Positions 1 through 8,867 of a stretch of 64,000 bases of DNA are shown here, in pieces. The position numbers were made by a program, and so were the translations under genes. The stretch is from Legionella quateirensis (lineage in GTDB: Bacteria; Pseudomonadota; Gammaproteobacteria; Legionellales; Legionellaceae). Every line of letters starts with the position of its first letter. The first letter of the stretch is position 1. Below the pieces are notes generated by a model. The model was given only the letters and a program-made list of their open reading frames with translations. It ran no database searches and was not told the origin of the DNA. Where the stretch lies: NCBI RefSeq assembly GCF_001467955.1, contig NZ_LNYR01000049.1, forward strand, positions 148,403 to 212,402, read 5' to 3'.

Positions 1-103
1 TCAAGCTTAAGAATACAGAGATTAAATCAATAAAAAGAAGAGACGAAACGGTTAACTGATTCTTTTTTTTGGAGGCTTTTTTATTTTTGGCTTTCTCTGT
101 CAT
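1..103 (-). CDS. N-terminus of a probable membrane protein, cut by the window edge
   Basis: Reading leftward from the ATG at 103-101, the frame stays open to position 1. It gives a very lysine-rich start (MTEKAKNKKASKKK) followed by a hydrophobic run (SSLLFIDLISVFLSL). An AAGGA ribosome-binding site lies about 10 bases upstream. The layout, a basic cytosolic tail followed by a membrane segment, fits an inner-membrane protein. Only about 34 residues are visible, so no family can be named. It lies downstream of lpnE on the same strand, but a terminator-like hairpin separates them. Confidence 0.45.
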   Translation of the reverse strand, partial: MTEKAKNKKASKKKNQLTVSSLLFIDLISVFLSL

Positions 104-193
104 GACACTGCATTCCTTAAAAACTTATACCCTATTCACTGAGTAACAGGTAATGACATCCATAATACAATCAATAAGAGGAATCTAAAAGTG

Positions 194-224
194 CTCCGGG
201 TGAATGCTATCACTCACCCGGGAG
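194..224 (-). terminator. Rho-independent terminator of lpnE
   Basis: A GC-rich stem (ctccgggtga pairing with tcacccgggag, one bulged G) sits just past the lpnE stop. On the minus strand it is followed by TTTTAG. Position, stem and T-tract together make it a good intrinsic terminator. Confidence 0.7.
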
Positions 225-229
225 GTGCG

Positions 230-1360
230 TTATTCTGTTTTGGCTTTATAATCATCACTGTATTGCTGACCTAACATCTTGGCTTTAACCAAATCATCAG
301 CAGTTAGTGATTTTTCAAGATCACTCAGGTTTGCTGATGCTTTATCGTAGCCATGATTTACGGCAGCACTGAACCAAGCGTAGGCCATTACGGGATCTGC
401 TGTTAATCCAATCCCATCTCGATAATAGATACCCAATTGATTTTGAGCTTTACCGTATCCTTGTTCCGCAGCCTTACGCATCCACAATACAGATTGCTCC
501 AGATTTTTACCTACTCCATCACCATAGAAGTACATATCACCCAGATTATATTGCGCATTAGCATTACCTAAATCGGCACTTTTTTGATACCAATAAGCTG
601 CTTTTTGCAAATCAGACTTGCCCAGTTTTCCTGCATCGTATAAATAACCCAGCTCCAACTGAGATTTGGCGTGATTTTGGTCTGCTGCTTTTTCAAAATA
701 TTGAGACGCTTTATTATAATCTACAGGAACACCATCACCCTGCTCATACATTAAACCAAGATTATACTGTGCACTGGCATTACCCATATCTGCTGCCTTG
801 GAATACCATACTATAGCTTCAGCTTTATCTTTTTTCACACCCGTTCCAGTATCGTAATCATAACCAATAGCTAAAGCGGCGTTTGAATTTCCCAGTTCAG
901 CAGCTTTTTTATACCAGATCATGGCTGTTTCAGCGCTTTGTGGGACTCCTGAGCCGGTATCATACATATAGCCCAGACCATATTGTCCGTCTGGATTATT
1001 CTGATCTGCGGCTTTTTGGTACCAGGACAGAGCCTTTTTAAATCCTTCCGGGGTATTCATGTACCAGTAAAATCCTGCGAGAAGTACCTGGGCGTCGACA
1101 TTACCCTGGTTTGCTGAGGCTAGCAATAATTGCTCTGTTTTATCCGCATTATAGGCTACACCCTGAGCATTGTAATACATTTTACCTAACAAATATTGTG
1201 CCTTGGCATCCCCTTTTTCCGCTTCAGGACTAAGCAAAATAAATGCCTTTTCATAACGTTTCTGATTATAAGCTTCTTCGCCTTCCTGTGTCGTAGCAAA
1301 AACATGAGAACTCATTAAAGTAACCAACGAAAGCGATAAAATATATTTCTTCATGTCCAT
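230..1360 (-). CDS. lpnE: Sel1-repeat protein LpnE (secreted/envelope, host-entry factor family)
   Basis: A 376-aa protein with an N-terminal signal peptide (MKKYILSLSLVTLMSSHVFA) followed by about eight Sel1-like/TPR repeats of roughly 36 residues. The repeats have the pattern A..G...AQ..LG.MY..G.GV, for example NASAQYNLGLMYEQGDGV. Such repeats fold as alpha-solenoids that bind partner proteins. L. pneumophila LpnE is, from memory, about 375 aa with eight Sel1 repeats, and promotes host-cell entry and vacuole trafficking. Length, repeat count and signal peptide all match. The ATG at 1360 has an AAGG box eight bases upstream; a second Met at residue 3 is possible. It has its own terminator and appears monocistronic. 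The family assignment is firm. The symbol is inferred from size and from the LotA-like gene in the same window. Confidence 0.82.
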   Translation of the reverse strand: MDMKKYILSLSLVTLMSSHVFATTQEGEEAYNQKRYEKAFILLSPEAEKGDAKAQYLLGKMYYNAQGVAYNADKTEQLLLASANQGNVDAQVLLAGFYWYMNTPEGFKKALSWYQKAADQNNPDGQYGLGYMYDTGSGVPQSAETAMIWYKKAAELGNSNAALAIGYDYDTGTGVKKDKAEAIVWYSKAADMGNASAQYNLGLMYEQGDGVPVDYNKASQYFEKAADQNHAKSQLELGYLYDAGKLGKSDLQKAAYWYQKSADLGNANAQYNLGDMYFYGDGVGKNLEQSVLWMRKAAEQGYGKAQNQLGIYYRDGIGLTADPVMAYAWFSAAVNHGYDKASANLSDLEKSLTADDLVKAKMLGQQYSDDYKAKTE

Positions 1361-1527
1361 GATATAAACCTTATTTTAATTAGCTATCGAGTTTAAGTAT
1401 ATTACAAAAAATAAACATTGCACAAAATTAATAATCAAATTGACTCAAGGTTGAATATAAAGGATTATTTTTACTTAAAAATATGGAGTATTGTTACTAG
1501 GGTGGGTTAACAATTCATCAATTTATT

Positions 1528-1856
1528 CCCACGTCCCGCGACTCGTTCCTGAGAGATCCTCACAAAATTTAACCAGGCCAAAACCGCCTACATACCGCGC
1601 TTTATGCGCGGTATCCAGTGCCATGTCACATTTTAATTTGAGCTTTGATGCATTGATTAAGCATCTCTGGATACCGCGCATAAAGCGCGGTACGTGGGTA
1701 CTTTAGCATTTGTTATTTAAAAACATGATCTTACATTTAAATTTTGTGACCATCTCTCAGTACTCGTTCGCAGGATCCAGGGATTCGGTATCATTAACGA
1801 ACATTATGTATCCACCAAGATCGAACTGGATCCCGCGAACGAGTCGCGGGACGTCG
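1528..1856. repeat. Nested intergenic repeat element with inverted ends
   Basis: The outer arms acgtcccgcgactcgttc (1530-1547) and gaacgagtcgcgggacgt (1838-1855) are exact inverted copies. Just inside, gagagatcctcacaaaattt (1551 on) pairs imperfectly with aaattttgtgaccatctctc (ending 1758). Another palindromic unit (1593-1697) lies between these arms, as if one repeat had inserted into another. The short open frames here are repeat-borne and are not called as genes. The neighbouring 1361-1490 is AT-rich and shows only the lpnE upstream region. Confidence 0.65.
1593..1697. repeat. Palindromic taccgcg hairpin repeat inside the larger element
   Basis: The arms taccgcgctttatgcgcggt and ctggataccgcgcataaagc are themselves palindromic and are inverted with respect to each other across about 50 bp. 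Related short hairpins with a taccgcgg core recur at 15986-16012 and 25681-25701, so this is a dispersed repeat family of this genome. Confidence 0.65.
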
Positions 1857-2001
1857 AAATCGGAATTGTCAACACCCCCTAATTCACGTAGGATAAAAAT
1901 AGAAGTAAGGAATGAAGATAGCTTATTTAGATGCCCAATTTCAGGATTCATTTGAAATGGCGCGAGTAGCTCAATGAAACGAGCATAGGGATGGCTAAAT
2001 T

Positions 2002-2658
2002 ATGGGAACATTCTTCAAAACTAAAAAAAATTCTTCTGTACACTCTAAAACCGGACCAAATAATCGGCTGCCAATTAACACGCCAGATCAACCGAAAATT
2101 AAAATACCTTTATCAAGCATTGAAGCTCATAACATTCTAAAAGAGTTAAACGCTGAAAGGGACATACCACAATATATCTATAATTTTATCCAGTTAGTTG
2201 ACTTGAACAACAGTCAGCTGATTGATCTGAGTCAAGGTTCGAATCAACCACTCAATAATCAACAGTTTATTGATACCATGATAACTACTGCCAACCGCTT
2301 GTTATTCGCACTGATGAACGATAGTCCATATCCCACTTTATATGGGGATTTGATGAAACTTAAAACTCATTTTCAGGTCATCCTGTTGTATTACCAGGAA
2401 GAGTGTCAACAGGGGCAACCAATCGCCAATGCTTACATCCAAAGATTCACCAATCGGATTAACAGTAACCCCGATGAGATTGGTGGCGATCAAGGCTTAT
2501 TAAATATCGAAGAATCGAAAAGACTCACTAAATACACCATACACTATTGTGCTGAAAACATCATGAGAAAAGATATACCCTTGCTGTCCTCCTTCATAGT
2601 TCAACCCTTTCTCAAAAATCACAATTCAGAAAAAAACTTCAGCTACTTAACACCATAA
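2002..2658 (+). CDS. Hypothetical 218-aa protein, possible effector
   Basis: A soluble 218-aa protein with no signal peptide or membrane segment, rich in Asn, Gln, Lys and Ile. It has a polar, probably disordered first 35 residues and a helical remainder (for example NAYIQRFTNRINSN). The ATG at 2002 follows a purine-rich taggga box. I do not recognise the family. It stands alone between a repeat patch and the convergent GH3-like gene. Standalone, Asn-rich soluble genes next to lpnE are common places for Dot/Icm substrates in Legionella, but nothing in the sequence proves secretion. The 178-bp gap to the next gene contains a short ccctctcc-type repeat (2711-2745) also found at 21833-21881. Confidence 0.6.
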   Translation: MGTFFKTKKNSSVHSKTGPNNRLPINTPDQPKIKIPLSSIEAHNILKELNAERDIPQYIYNFIQLVDLNNSQLIDLSQGSNQPLNNQQFIDTMITTANRLLFALMNDSPYPTLYGDLMKLKTHFQVILLYYQEECQQGQPIANAYIQRFTNRINSNPDEIGGDQGLLNIEESKRLTKYTIHYCAENIMRKDIPLLSSFIVQPFLKNHNSEKNFSYLTP

Positions 2659-2836
2659 AGTCATCTCTATTAGTCAGTAACAACTGTTAGATTTTAAAAA
2701 ACCAACATGTTCCCCTCTCCACCTGGCGCAGCGTGAGGGAGAGGGATCAAGGATGTACTATTCATGCAGTTACTCTTTAAATCGCAACGAAAGCTTACTG
2801 AGTTACCGCGCGCTCAAGAATCAATGTACCAACTTA

Positions 2837-4369
2837 TCATCTCTCCGCGATAACCTGCTGTGAAATTAATTTTGGTTTTGTCTGAGCATGAACACCTGCC
2901 AATAATTCGTCTTCAGGTAGTTGAAGCAAGGTCATAGGAATCACTTCGCCGGTTTCCATACTATGAGCATAGGTTGGACTGATTTGCATTAAATGATGAT
3001 GCAAATCTGCCAGGATTGCTTCGGGTAGTTCCATCTTATTATCCGTTACCAAAACGATTCGATTCCCAATACTGTTTCGCGCAAAAAACCAGTGTGGTGC
3101 CATTTTAAAATCAGCTTCCTGCAACATGGACTGCAACTCCTGCCCGGTTACAGCGCAACTTTCCAATTTCAGTAATTGGGTTTTATAACAAAACTCCAAT
3201 CTGGGTGCCTTATTCAAATAACCAGTACATCGTACTACGTCTTTTAGCCGATAACGCACAAACCCCATAGCTGTAGTCAAAAACACTTCATAATTCACCC
3301 CTACTTCCAACTCCCAGCTCTGCAAAAGATTATTTTTATCCAGCTCCTTACCTTCTTCAATAAACTCGACAATATGAGCCCCCGGATGCAATACTCCTCC
3401 CAACACCCCCTCTTCCAGTGGCACAGTCAGCCAACCTTCCGTAGCGGAATAGGTTCCATCAACCAGACTTATCTTATCCCCCATGCGTTTTTGCAATTGC
3501 TGAGCAGGGAATTCACAAAGTCCCGAAGTCCAGCACCCTGCAAGTTCCAAAGATGGCCATAACTCATTAAAACTCAGAGGAGATTTATTGACTGCCAATT
3601 TCTTTAAATAATCTTGGCGAACCTGGGTTACTTGAACTGGAGGCAATCCAGCTGGAACTGCTTTCTCGCCCACCAAATAGGGAAGATAAAGATGAAAACC
3701 TTCAACACATCGATCGTAAAAGGTATCAATAACCATGGGAGTTACCGCAAACATGGCACTTAAATCACAAGCCAGCGCATACAAGGGAGCCCATTGTTCA
3801 TAGACTTCATCATTAGCAAAGACTTCGTCCGGCATCGCATAAAATCGCTTTATAAACGAAGGAAGATGACGGTAGTTAAAATTACTTATCCATCCAGAAG
3901 GAGTACCTGCAGGAGTTGTTTTGTTCGTATTTACAGCAACCAGATACACCAATTTTTCCTTGAACAAATTCTTGAATCGCTGCGTCAGGCTGTATATATA
4001 AGGTGGCATGGTTCGTTGAAACTGTTTTTGAAATGAAGCGGTAATCGGAAAAAATTTCCTGGCGCCAGCTGTGCCTGAAGTCTCTGACCAAAAAATTAAT
4101 TCTTCACCATTGAAAGGCTGAATATGCATGTTCTGAGCGGCTAATAGACCTTCCTCATAATCCTCATAATGAGTTAGTGCAAACTCATCTAGATCCAATG
4201 ATTTCTTATGTTCAAGAACAGGAGGCCAATAAGTCGATTGGCGCAGTAAAGGAATAATTTCTTTTGTCCATAATCGGTCTCTTGCCTGCTCAGGGAACTT
4301 GGTATCTTTAAGAAACGCTTTGTACTTATTTTTAGTCATTGCAGCAATTAACATCTTTTTCCAATTCAT
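2837..4369 (-). CDS. GH3-family acyl-adenylating enzyme
   Basis: A 510-aa member of the GH3 branch of the adenylate-forming superfamily. In plants these enzymes activate a carboxylate as acyl-AMP and join it to an amino acid; bacterial members are poorly characterised. The ATP-binding P-loop FWSETSGTAGARKF, the SATEGW motif and the VRYRLKDVVRCTG C-terminal hinge are visible. The ATG at 4369 (MNWKK) is preferred: the frame opens further upstream at 4435, but only inside the preceding gene, and a GGAG box lies about eight bases before 4369. The acyl-CoA dehydrogenase stop is five bases upstream, so the genes are translationally close-coupled. It is the last gene of the leftward arm of the acyl cluster. 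It may release or conjugate the product as an amide or ester, which is inference. Confidence 0.8.
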   Translation of the reverse strand: MNWKKMLIAAMTKNKYKAFLKDTKFPEQARDRLWTKEIIPLLRQSTYWPPVLEHKKSLDLDEFALTHYEDYEEGLLAAQNMHIQPFNGEELIFWSETSGTAGARKFFPITASFQKQFQRTMPPYIYSLTQRFKNLFKEKLVYLVAVNTNKTTPAGTPSGWISNFNYRHLPSFIKRFYAMPDEVFANDEVYEQWAPLYALACDLSAMFAVTPMVIDTFYDRCVEGFHLYLPYLVGEKAVPAGLPPVQVTQVRQDYLKKLAVNKSPLSFNELWPSLELAGCWTSGLCEFPAQQLQKRMGDKISLVDGTYSATEGWLTVPLEEGVLGGVLHPGAHIVEFIEEGKELDKNNLLQSWELEVGVNYEVFLTTAMGFVRYRLKDVVRCTGYLNKAPRLEFCYKTQLLKLESCAVTGQELQSMLQEADFKMAPHWFFARNSIGNRIVLVTDNKMELPEAILADLHHHLMQISPTYAHSMETGEVIPMTLLQLPEDELLAGVHAQTKPKLISQQVIAER

Positions 4370-4374
4370 CCACA

Positions 4375-6066
4375 CTACTCCGCTATCTTCGTTGATATTA
4401 CAGCAAATAATTTTTTTTGCTGATAATAAGCACATAAATGATCAGCCATCTTTTCTTGTAAACCACGTTCTATCAGGCGAGATGAGTCCAGCTTATTCAT
4501 GATGAATTGTATTGCTAAATTGAGCCAGTTTATATCTTTTAATTCATCACTCAGTACATTGTGATTGTGATACCAAAACTGCAGGCAACAACAGGCAGCA
4601 TATATCCAGCAATAATGTTCTGCCAAACGAAAGGCGGGCAGGCTTCGTGCGTCAAATACCTTTTGTTCTCTAAGTTGGCTAATCTGTTGATCCAAGTTCT
4701 TAATTTCATCTCGAACAGCAGCAATAAGATGATTGATGGGCTCACAATCCAGTTGCATTAATCCGGCAAACACATCGTCTTCTTCATGGGTAAAAAGACT
4801 CAGATTATCCCCTTCAAATGGAGGACAGGGGGATTCCAGATGAAACATCCGTTTCAGTTGTTCCGAGTCAACCAGCGCATTGGTACCACGCATCCGTACC
4901 TGAGGTAATAAATTACCTGCAATCAGGGATAAATTGACTTGAGTACTTCCATCAAATAAGCCCACAACCTGAATATCACGCCTGATTTTTTGAAATATAG
5001 CCCACGGAGTCGTTCTTAAAAAACCTCTGGCTCCCAAAATAATCCCGCATTGTTCGACGAGATCCTCGCACAGTTGAGGAATCAAAAACTTGATAATCGC
5101 CGACCAAAAACTTAACTTTTCAGGAAACACAGTGCATGCTCTAAGGACACAAAGAGAAGTACAATCTGCGATTAACAATTGGGTAAACAATTCCCCTAAT
5201 CGTTGTTTCACCGCAGGGATTTCATAAGCGGGCTTACCGTATAATTGTCTGTCCAAACTAAAAGAAAGAGCCAACCGCAATGCAGTATCGGCTCCGCCTA
5301 CCGATAAACCGGCACATAAAGTTCTCGAAATTTGAAAAGTTTTATAGGTAAGTTCCAAACCGCTTTGTGTGGTACCTATTAATGAGTCTTTAGGCAATCG
5401 GAGCTTATCCAGGACAAAACCACTGATATCCAAGCCTCTGACTCCATGCGTAGGGAGTTTCGGTATTGGTGTAAACCCTGTGTCAATTAAGGATTTATCA
5501 ATAAAAAACAGACCAAAACCTAAAAGCCCGCCCTTTTCATGAGTTCGACACAAGACTGAAACCAAATCTCCCTCAGTAGCAAAATTAATGCACCATTTTT
5601 GGCCTGAAAGCTCCCAACCGTCTTGCACTGGTTGAGCAATAACTTCATTTGAGGTCAAATCTGATCCATGAGTTTCTTCAGTTAAAGCCAGAGCTGCAAT
5701 GCTCCCCTTTTTAATGAGCCCTGCCAAAGATTTTTTCTGATCTGCGGTACCGGAAATCCAAAAAGGCAAAGCACCAAAAAAAGATAATCCCAGAGCAATA
5801 GCGACAGTAATATCTCTTCTGGCAATTAATTTGCTCAGCAAATAAACCTCATCCAGACCATTCAATGCTCCGTCACAATTCTGCGGGATAATGTAATTCA
5901 TAAAGCCCCAGTCTCGAATGTAATTTAAATGCTTCCAGTCAAGCGTTTCCTGCTCATCATGTAGTACTATCTGTTTAAAATTAATGGGGGTTTGGGGTTG
6001 TTCAGGATTCCCCAGATAGACTTCGAAGGACTCTAATAATTGAACCAAATCATCAAGGGAAGACAT
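4375..6066 (-). CDS. Acyl-CoA (or acyl-ACP) dehydrogenase, FAD-dependent
   Basis: A 563-aa flavoprotein-type acyl-CoA dehydrogenase with an N-terminal helical domain. The substrate and FAD-binding middle region shows IAALALTEETHGSD and GQKWCINFA. The C-terminal helical region contains LYGKPAYEIPAVKQRLGEL and LCEDLVEQCGIILGARGFLR. The last 150 residues or so exceed the usual 380-residue core and form an extra helical tail. Such enzymes introduce an alpha-beta double bond in an acyl thioester. It lies nine bases downstream of the carboxyltransferase and just upstream of the GH3 gene. In this setting it probably tailors a carrier-bound acyl chain and not general beta-oxidation substrates; that is inference. 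Confidence 0.85.
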   Translation of the reverse strand: MSSLDDLVQLLESFEVYLGNPEQPQTPINFKQIVLHDEQETLDWKHLNYIRDWGFMNYIIPQNCDGALNGLDEVYLLSKLIARRDITVAIALGLSFFGALPFWISGTADQKKSLAGLIKKGSIAALALTEETHGSDLTSNEVIAQPVQDGWELSGQKWCINFATEGDLVSVLCRTHEKGGLLGFGLFFIDKSLIDTGFTPIPKLPTHGVRGLDISGFVLDKLRLPKDSLIGTTQSGLELTYKTFQISRTLCAGLSVGGADTALRLALSFSLDRQLYGKPAYEIPAVKQRLGELFTQLLIADCTSLCVLRACTVFPEKLSFWSAIIKFLIPQLCEDLVEQCGIILGARGFLRTTPWAIFQKIRRDIQVVGLFDGSTQVNLSLIAGNLLPQVRMRGTNALVDSEQLKRMFHLESPCPPFEGDNLSLFTHEEDDVFAGLMQLDCEPINHLIAAVRDEIKNLDQQISQLREQKVFDARSLPAFRLAEHYCWIYAACCCLQFWYHNHNVLSDELKDINWLNLAIQFIMNKLDSSRLIERGLQEKMADHLCAYYQQKKLFAVISTKIAE

Positions 6067-6075
6067 AAATGTTCC

Positions 6076-7491
6076 TTATACAATTGAATGACGAGCATCA
6101 GGCATTTGGTGCATTTTTCTATATAAAAACTCCAGATGTTGTGCCAATCGCGCACGTATCTGCATGGGTTTAATGATTTCATCAATTATTCCCAAAGAGT
6201 AGGCTTCGGCGAGTGATTCATCGATTGATGATGCATGTTCTGATGTCGGATCCATTTTGTGATCCTGAGCCTGACCATCCGTAGTGTGCACTTTTTTGGT
6301 TGTTTCTTTACCCATTACTCCTAAACTTGCGGTTTCCAATGCCAGGACCAAATCTCCATTCTGAGATTTGGTTTGCATCATCAAAAAGGCTGCAGCGCCA
6401 TAGCATTTCCGAACAACAACACTAACTCTCGGCACTCTGGTCTGCATGGCCACGCACAGCCTGGCTCCATGTTGGAGCAATCCCTTATGCTCTTCCCTTT
6501 TACCCGGCATAAAGCCCGGCACATCGATTAGGGTCAATATAGGAATCGAATAGGCATCGCAGATTCGGATGAATTTAGACGTTTTTTGTGCAGCGTCAGA
6601 ATCAATCGCTCCACTAAAACGTATGCTTTGATTGGCAACCAAGCCAACGGCATAGCCATTAATATGAACAAAAGCACATATCATTGCCTGACCATAAGAT
6701 CGTTTGTATTGAATGACTTCAGAATTATCAACAACAGCGTGAATCAAATCCAGAATATTAAACGGTAAGCGTGGATTGGCTGGGATCACAGGCATTGGAT
6801 GTACCGGTTCATGAGCTGAATGCAGAGGTGGGAGTTCATTGGCATGTGAAGGTAAAAAATTCAACAGCAATTTCACATGATTGATTTGAGCAGCCGTGCT
6901 GTCATCCACAAAATCCGCTATGCCTGTAGTCGTAGCATGCATTCCAGTACCGCCTAATTCACTCATCGATACTTTTTCACCTATGGCCTGCTGGACTACC
7001 ATTGGACTTGTAACCATCAGATAACTGCGATGTTTATTAAAAAACAATAAATCCATTAATACCGCAGAGTAAGCGGGAGCTCCAAGAGTAGGCGCAGATA
7101 TGACGGCAAGCTGAGGAACCAAACCGGATAATGAGATGTTTCTACTGATGATTTGGGTGTATTCGTCGCCACTTAACAAATCCAGAGAGATACCTGGAGA
7201 GGCCAGAAAAGCAATTACAGGAATCTTTAAGTCTCTTGCCTTGTCCATCAATCGAACAATTTTTATCGCGCCTTCACGAGTCACATAACCTCGATTCTCT
7301 CCAGTATTGTGCGCGTATACAGCAACGGGCCGATGATTTACCTTTGCCAATCCGGTAATCACTTCAGCACCCACTTTCAAATGAGTCTGATGTTCAGGAG
7401 TATATTCTGATCCCAGTGGGAGAAAACTATGGGCATCAATCAAACTTTCTATCCATTTCATGGAAGCTTTCTCAGAAGACTGTAAAGACAT
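6076..7491 (-). CDS. Acyl-CoA carboxylase beta subunit (carboxyltransferase)
   Basis: A 471-aa carboxyltransferase of the acetyl/propionyl-CoA carboxylase beta family, with two crotonase-like halves. Characteristic segments are AQKTSKFIRICDAYSIPI, LIDVPGFMPG, KCYGAAAFLMM and a C-terminal YSLGIIDEII. Family members transfer CO2 from biotin to an acyl-CoA to give malonyl- or methylmalonyl-type extenders. It is somewhat shorter than the usual 510-540 residues, mostly at the N-terminus. No biotin carboxylase or biotin carrier gene is nearby, so it must borrow one, or it has another role such as decarboxylation. It is the first gene of the leftward arm, with 178 bp separating it from the divergent KAS III gene. 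That gap should hold the promoters of both arms. Confidence 0.85.
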   Translation of the reverse strand: MSLQSSEKASMKWIESLIDAHSFLPLGSEYTPEHQTHLKVGAEVITGLAKVNHRPVAVYAHNTGENRGYVTREGAIKIVRLMDKARDLKIPVIAFLASPGISLDLLSGDEYTQIISRNISLSGLVPQLAVISAPTLGAPAYSAVLMDLLFFNKHRSYLMVTSPMVVQQAIGEKVSMSELGGTGMHATTTGIADFVDDSTAAQINHVKLLLNFLPSHANELPPLHSAHEPVHPMPVIPANPRLPFNILDLIHAVVDNSEVIQYKRSYGQAMICAFVHINGYAVGLVANQSIRFSGAIDSDAAQKTSKFIRICDAYSIPILTLIDVPGFMPGKREEHKGLLQHGARLCVAMQTRVPRVSVVVRKCYGAAAFLMMQTKSQNGDLVLALETASLGVMGKETTKKVHTTDGQAQDHKMDPTSEHASSIDESLAEAYSLGIIDEIIKPMQIRARLAQHLEFLYRKMHQMPDARHSIV

Positions 7492-7669
7492 CTAACCCCC
7501 TAAATTGATCAAATATGTATCAACCAGTAAAATATAGACTAATCTTAATTAAATTATGACATACTAATTTTGAATACAGTGAAAAAAATAAACTTGATCT
7601 AGTCCTACAAAAAAGTGTAGTTTCAATAACATCACATCACCCAAATACGTTCAGAGGTGAACACAAGTC

Positions 7670-8719
7670 ATGGATATTTTAAAACCTAATATTCGATTTA
7701 ATATTTCCGCTGCTTCAAGAATCTTACCTGAATCTGACCCAATTACCAATTTGGAAATTCTGCAGAATTTTCCGAGGACGGCAAAACAATCTCCCGCCTT
7801 TCTTGAAAAATTCGCTGAAAAAATAGGTGAAGAATTTGGTTTTTATACCCGCTACTGGTGTCACAAACCCTGGGAATCCCTGGATGCGTCACGAAATCTG
7901 ACCGCTGAATCGCTGGCAGCGGGGGCAGTAAAAAAGTTAATTGAGACTTATAAACCCGAACATATTGCCTCATTCCTTTTAGGTTCTACGACCAATAAAC
8001 GGTTTACTGGATCTCAAGCAGCAGCTGTATTAGGTGAGCTGGGTTTAAACGCACCCGCTTATGATTTGAAAACTGGATGTTCTACTTCATTATCCACCTT
8101 GCATTTAGCTTATGCGTTAATGGCATTAGGCTATAAAAATGTTTTAGTGAGTTGTGCTGAGACCTTATCAAAAGTAATCGATCCCGAAAATGAAAAAACC
8201 TGGATCGGTCTGGCTGATGGCGCCGCAGCATTATTTCTTGAACAATCAGACCAGGGTTCATTTACAGTAGAACAAAGTTTTTTTTCAACAGATGGGGCCT
8301 ATGTTGAGGCATTCACCACTCAAGGAGTCTTCCCACCAACTCAGGAGCAATTAGATAATATAGGATATCATTTGCTCGGCGATGAAGCGTTGTTAAAGGA
8401 GCTGGCTTATAAACGATATACCGAAATGATTACCCATATTCTCCCTACAGAACAGGAACGAAATGAAATTACCTGGGTAATTCCACATCAGGTTAATCGT
8501 AAATTAATCGATCTGCTTCTGGATGAAAATCAATTCAAAAATACAACAGTACTATGGGATTCCGATACCATTGGAAACATCGGAGGAGCTTCCATAGCCT
8601 ATACCCTTGCACGGGCTGTAGAAGAAAATAAATTTGATAGATCAGGAAAAATTCTATTAATGAGTGTCGGTGGCGGATTGTCCTATGCTGCACAAGTACT
8701 GCAATACGTCAAAACGTAA
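7670..8719 (+). CDS. Beta-ketoacyl-ACP synthase III (FabH-like), cluster copy 1
   Basis: A 349-aa thiolase-fold enzyme with the complete KAS III triad: Cys137 in KTGCSTS, His273 in IPHQVNRK and Asn303 in IGNIGGAS. Family members condense an acyl-CoA or acyl-ACP with malonyl-ACP. FabH-like enzymes in natural-product clusters can instead transfer or ligate acyl groups. The GNIGGAS and HQVN variants differ from housekeeping FabH (GNTSAAS, HQAN), which suggests a specialised substrate. It opens the rightward arm of the acyl cluster, divergent from the carboxyltransferase. The ATG has an upstream agaggtg box. Its sequence is clearly different from the second KAS III of the cluster, so they are not a recent duplication. 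Confidence 0.85.
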   Translation: MDILKPNIRFNISAASRILPESDPITNLEILQNFPRTAKQSPAFLEKFAEKIGEEFGFYTRYWCHKPWESLDASRNLTAESLAAGAVKKLIETYKPEHIASFLLGSTTNKRFTGSQAAAVLGELGLNAPAYDLKTGCSTSLSTLHLAYALMALGYKNVLVSCAETLSKVIDPENEKTWIGLADGAAALFLEQSDQGSFTVEQSFFSTDGAYVEAFTTQGVFPPTQEQLDNIGYHLLGDEALLKELAYKRYTEMITHILPTEQERNEITWVIPHQVNRKLIDLLLDENQFKNTTVLWDSDTIGNIGGASIAYTLARAVEENKFDRSGKILLMSVGGGLSYAAQVLQYVKT

Positions 8720-8752
8720 CAAACCAAAACCCTGTTTAACAAGGATCGTTAA

Positions 8753-8854
8753 ATGAAAAAATATAACACGCTACCCAACATTGCCATATGGCAATTACAC
8801 CAAATCAGAGAACTGAAGCACGGCGAATCTATAAACTTTAGATGTACCATTTGA
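8753..8854 (+). CDS. Candidate 33-residue small ORF between KAS III and acyl-AMP ligase
   Basis: An ATG seven bases after an AAGGA box opens a 33-codon frame beginning MKKYNTLPNIAIWQLHQIR and ending in TGA at 8852-8854. The stop lies 13 bases before the next gene. The ribosome-binding site is better than that of many annotated genes, and the frame fills most of the 148-bp gap. It could be a translated small protein, a coupling or leader peptide for the ligase, or chance. I do not recognise the peptide. Confidence 0.35.
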   Translation: MKKYNTLPNIAIWQLHQIRELKHGESINFRCTI

Positions 8855-8867
8855 ACACTAAGGACTT

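Noticed and set aside
1491..1955. Two open frames of 71 and 81 codons upstream of the 2002 gene
   Set aside because: They are made of palindromic repeat sequence, show no binding site and lie on both strands of the same repeats.
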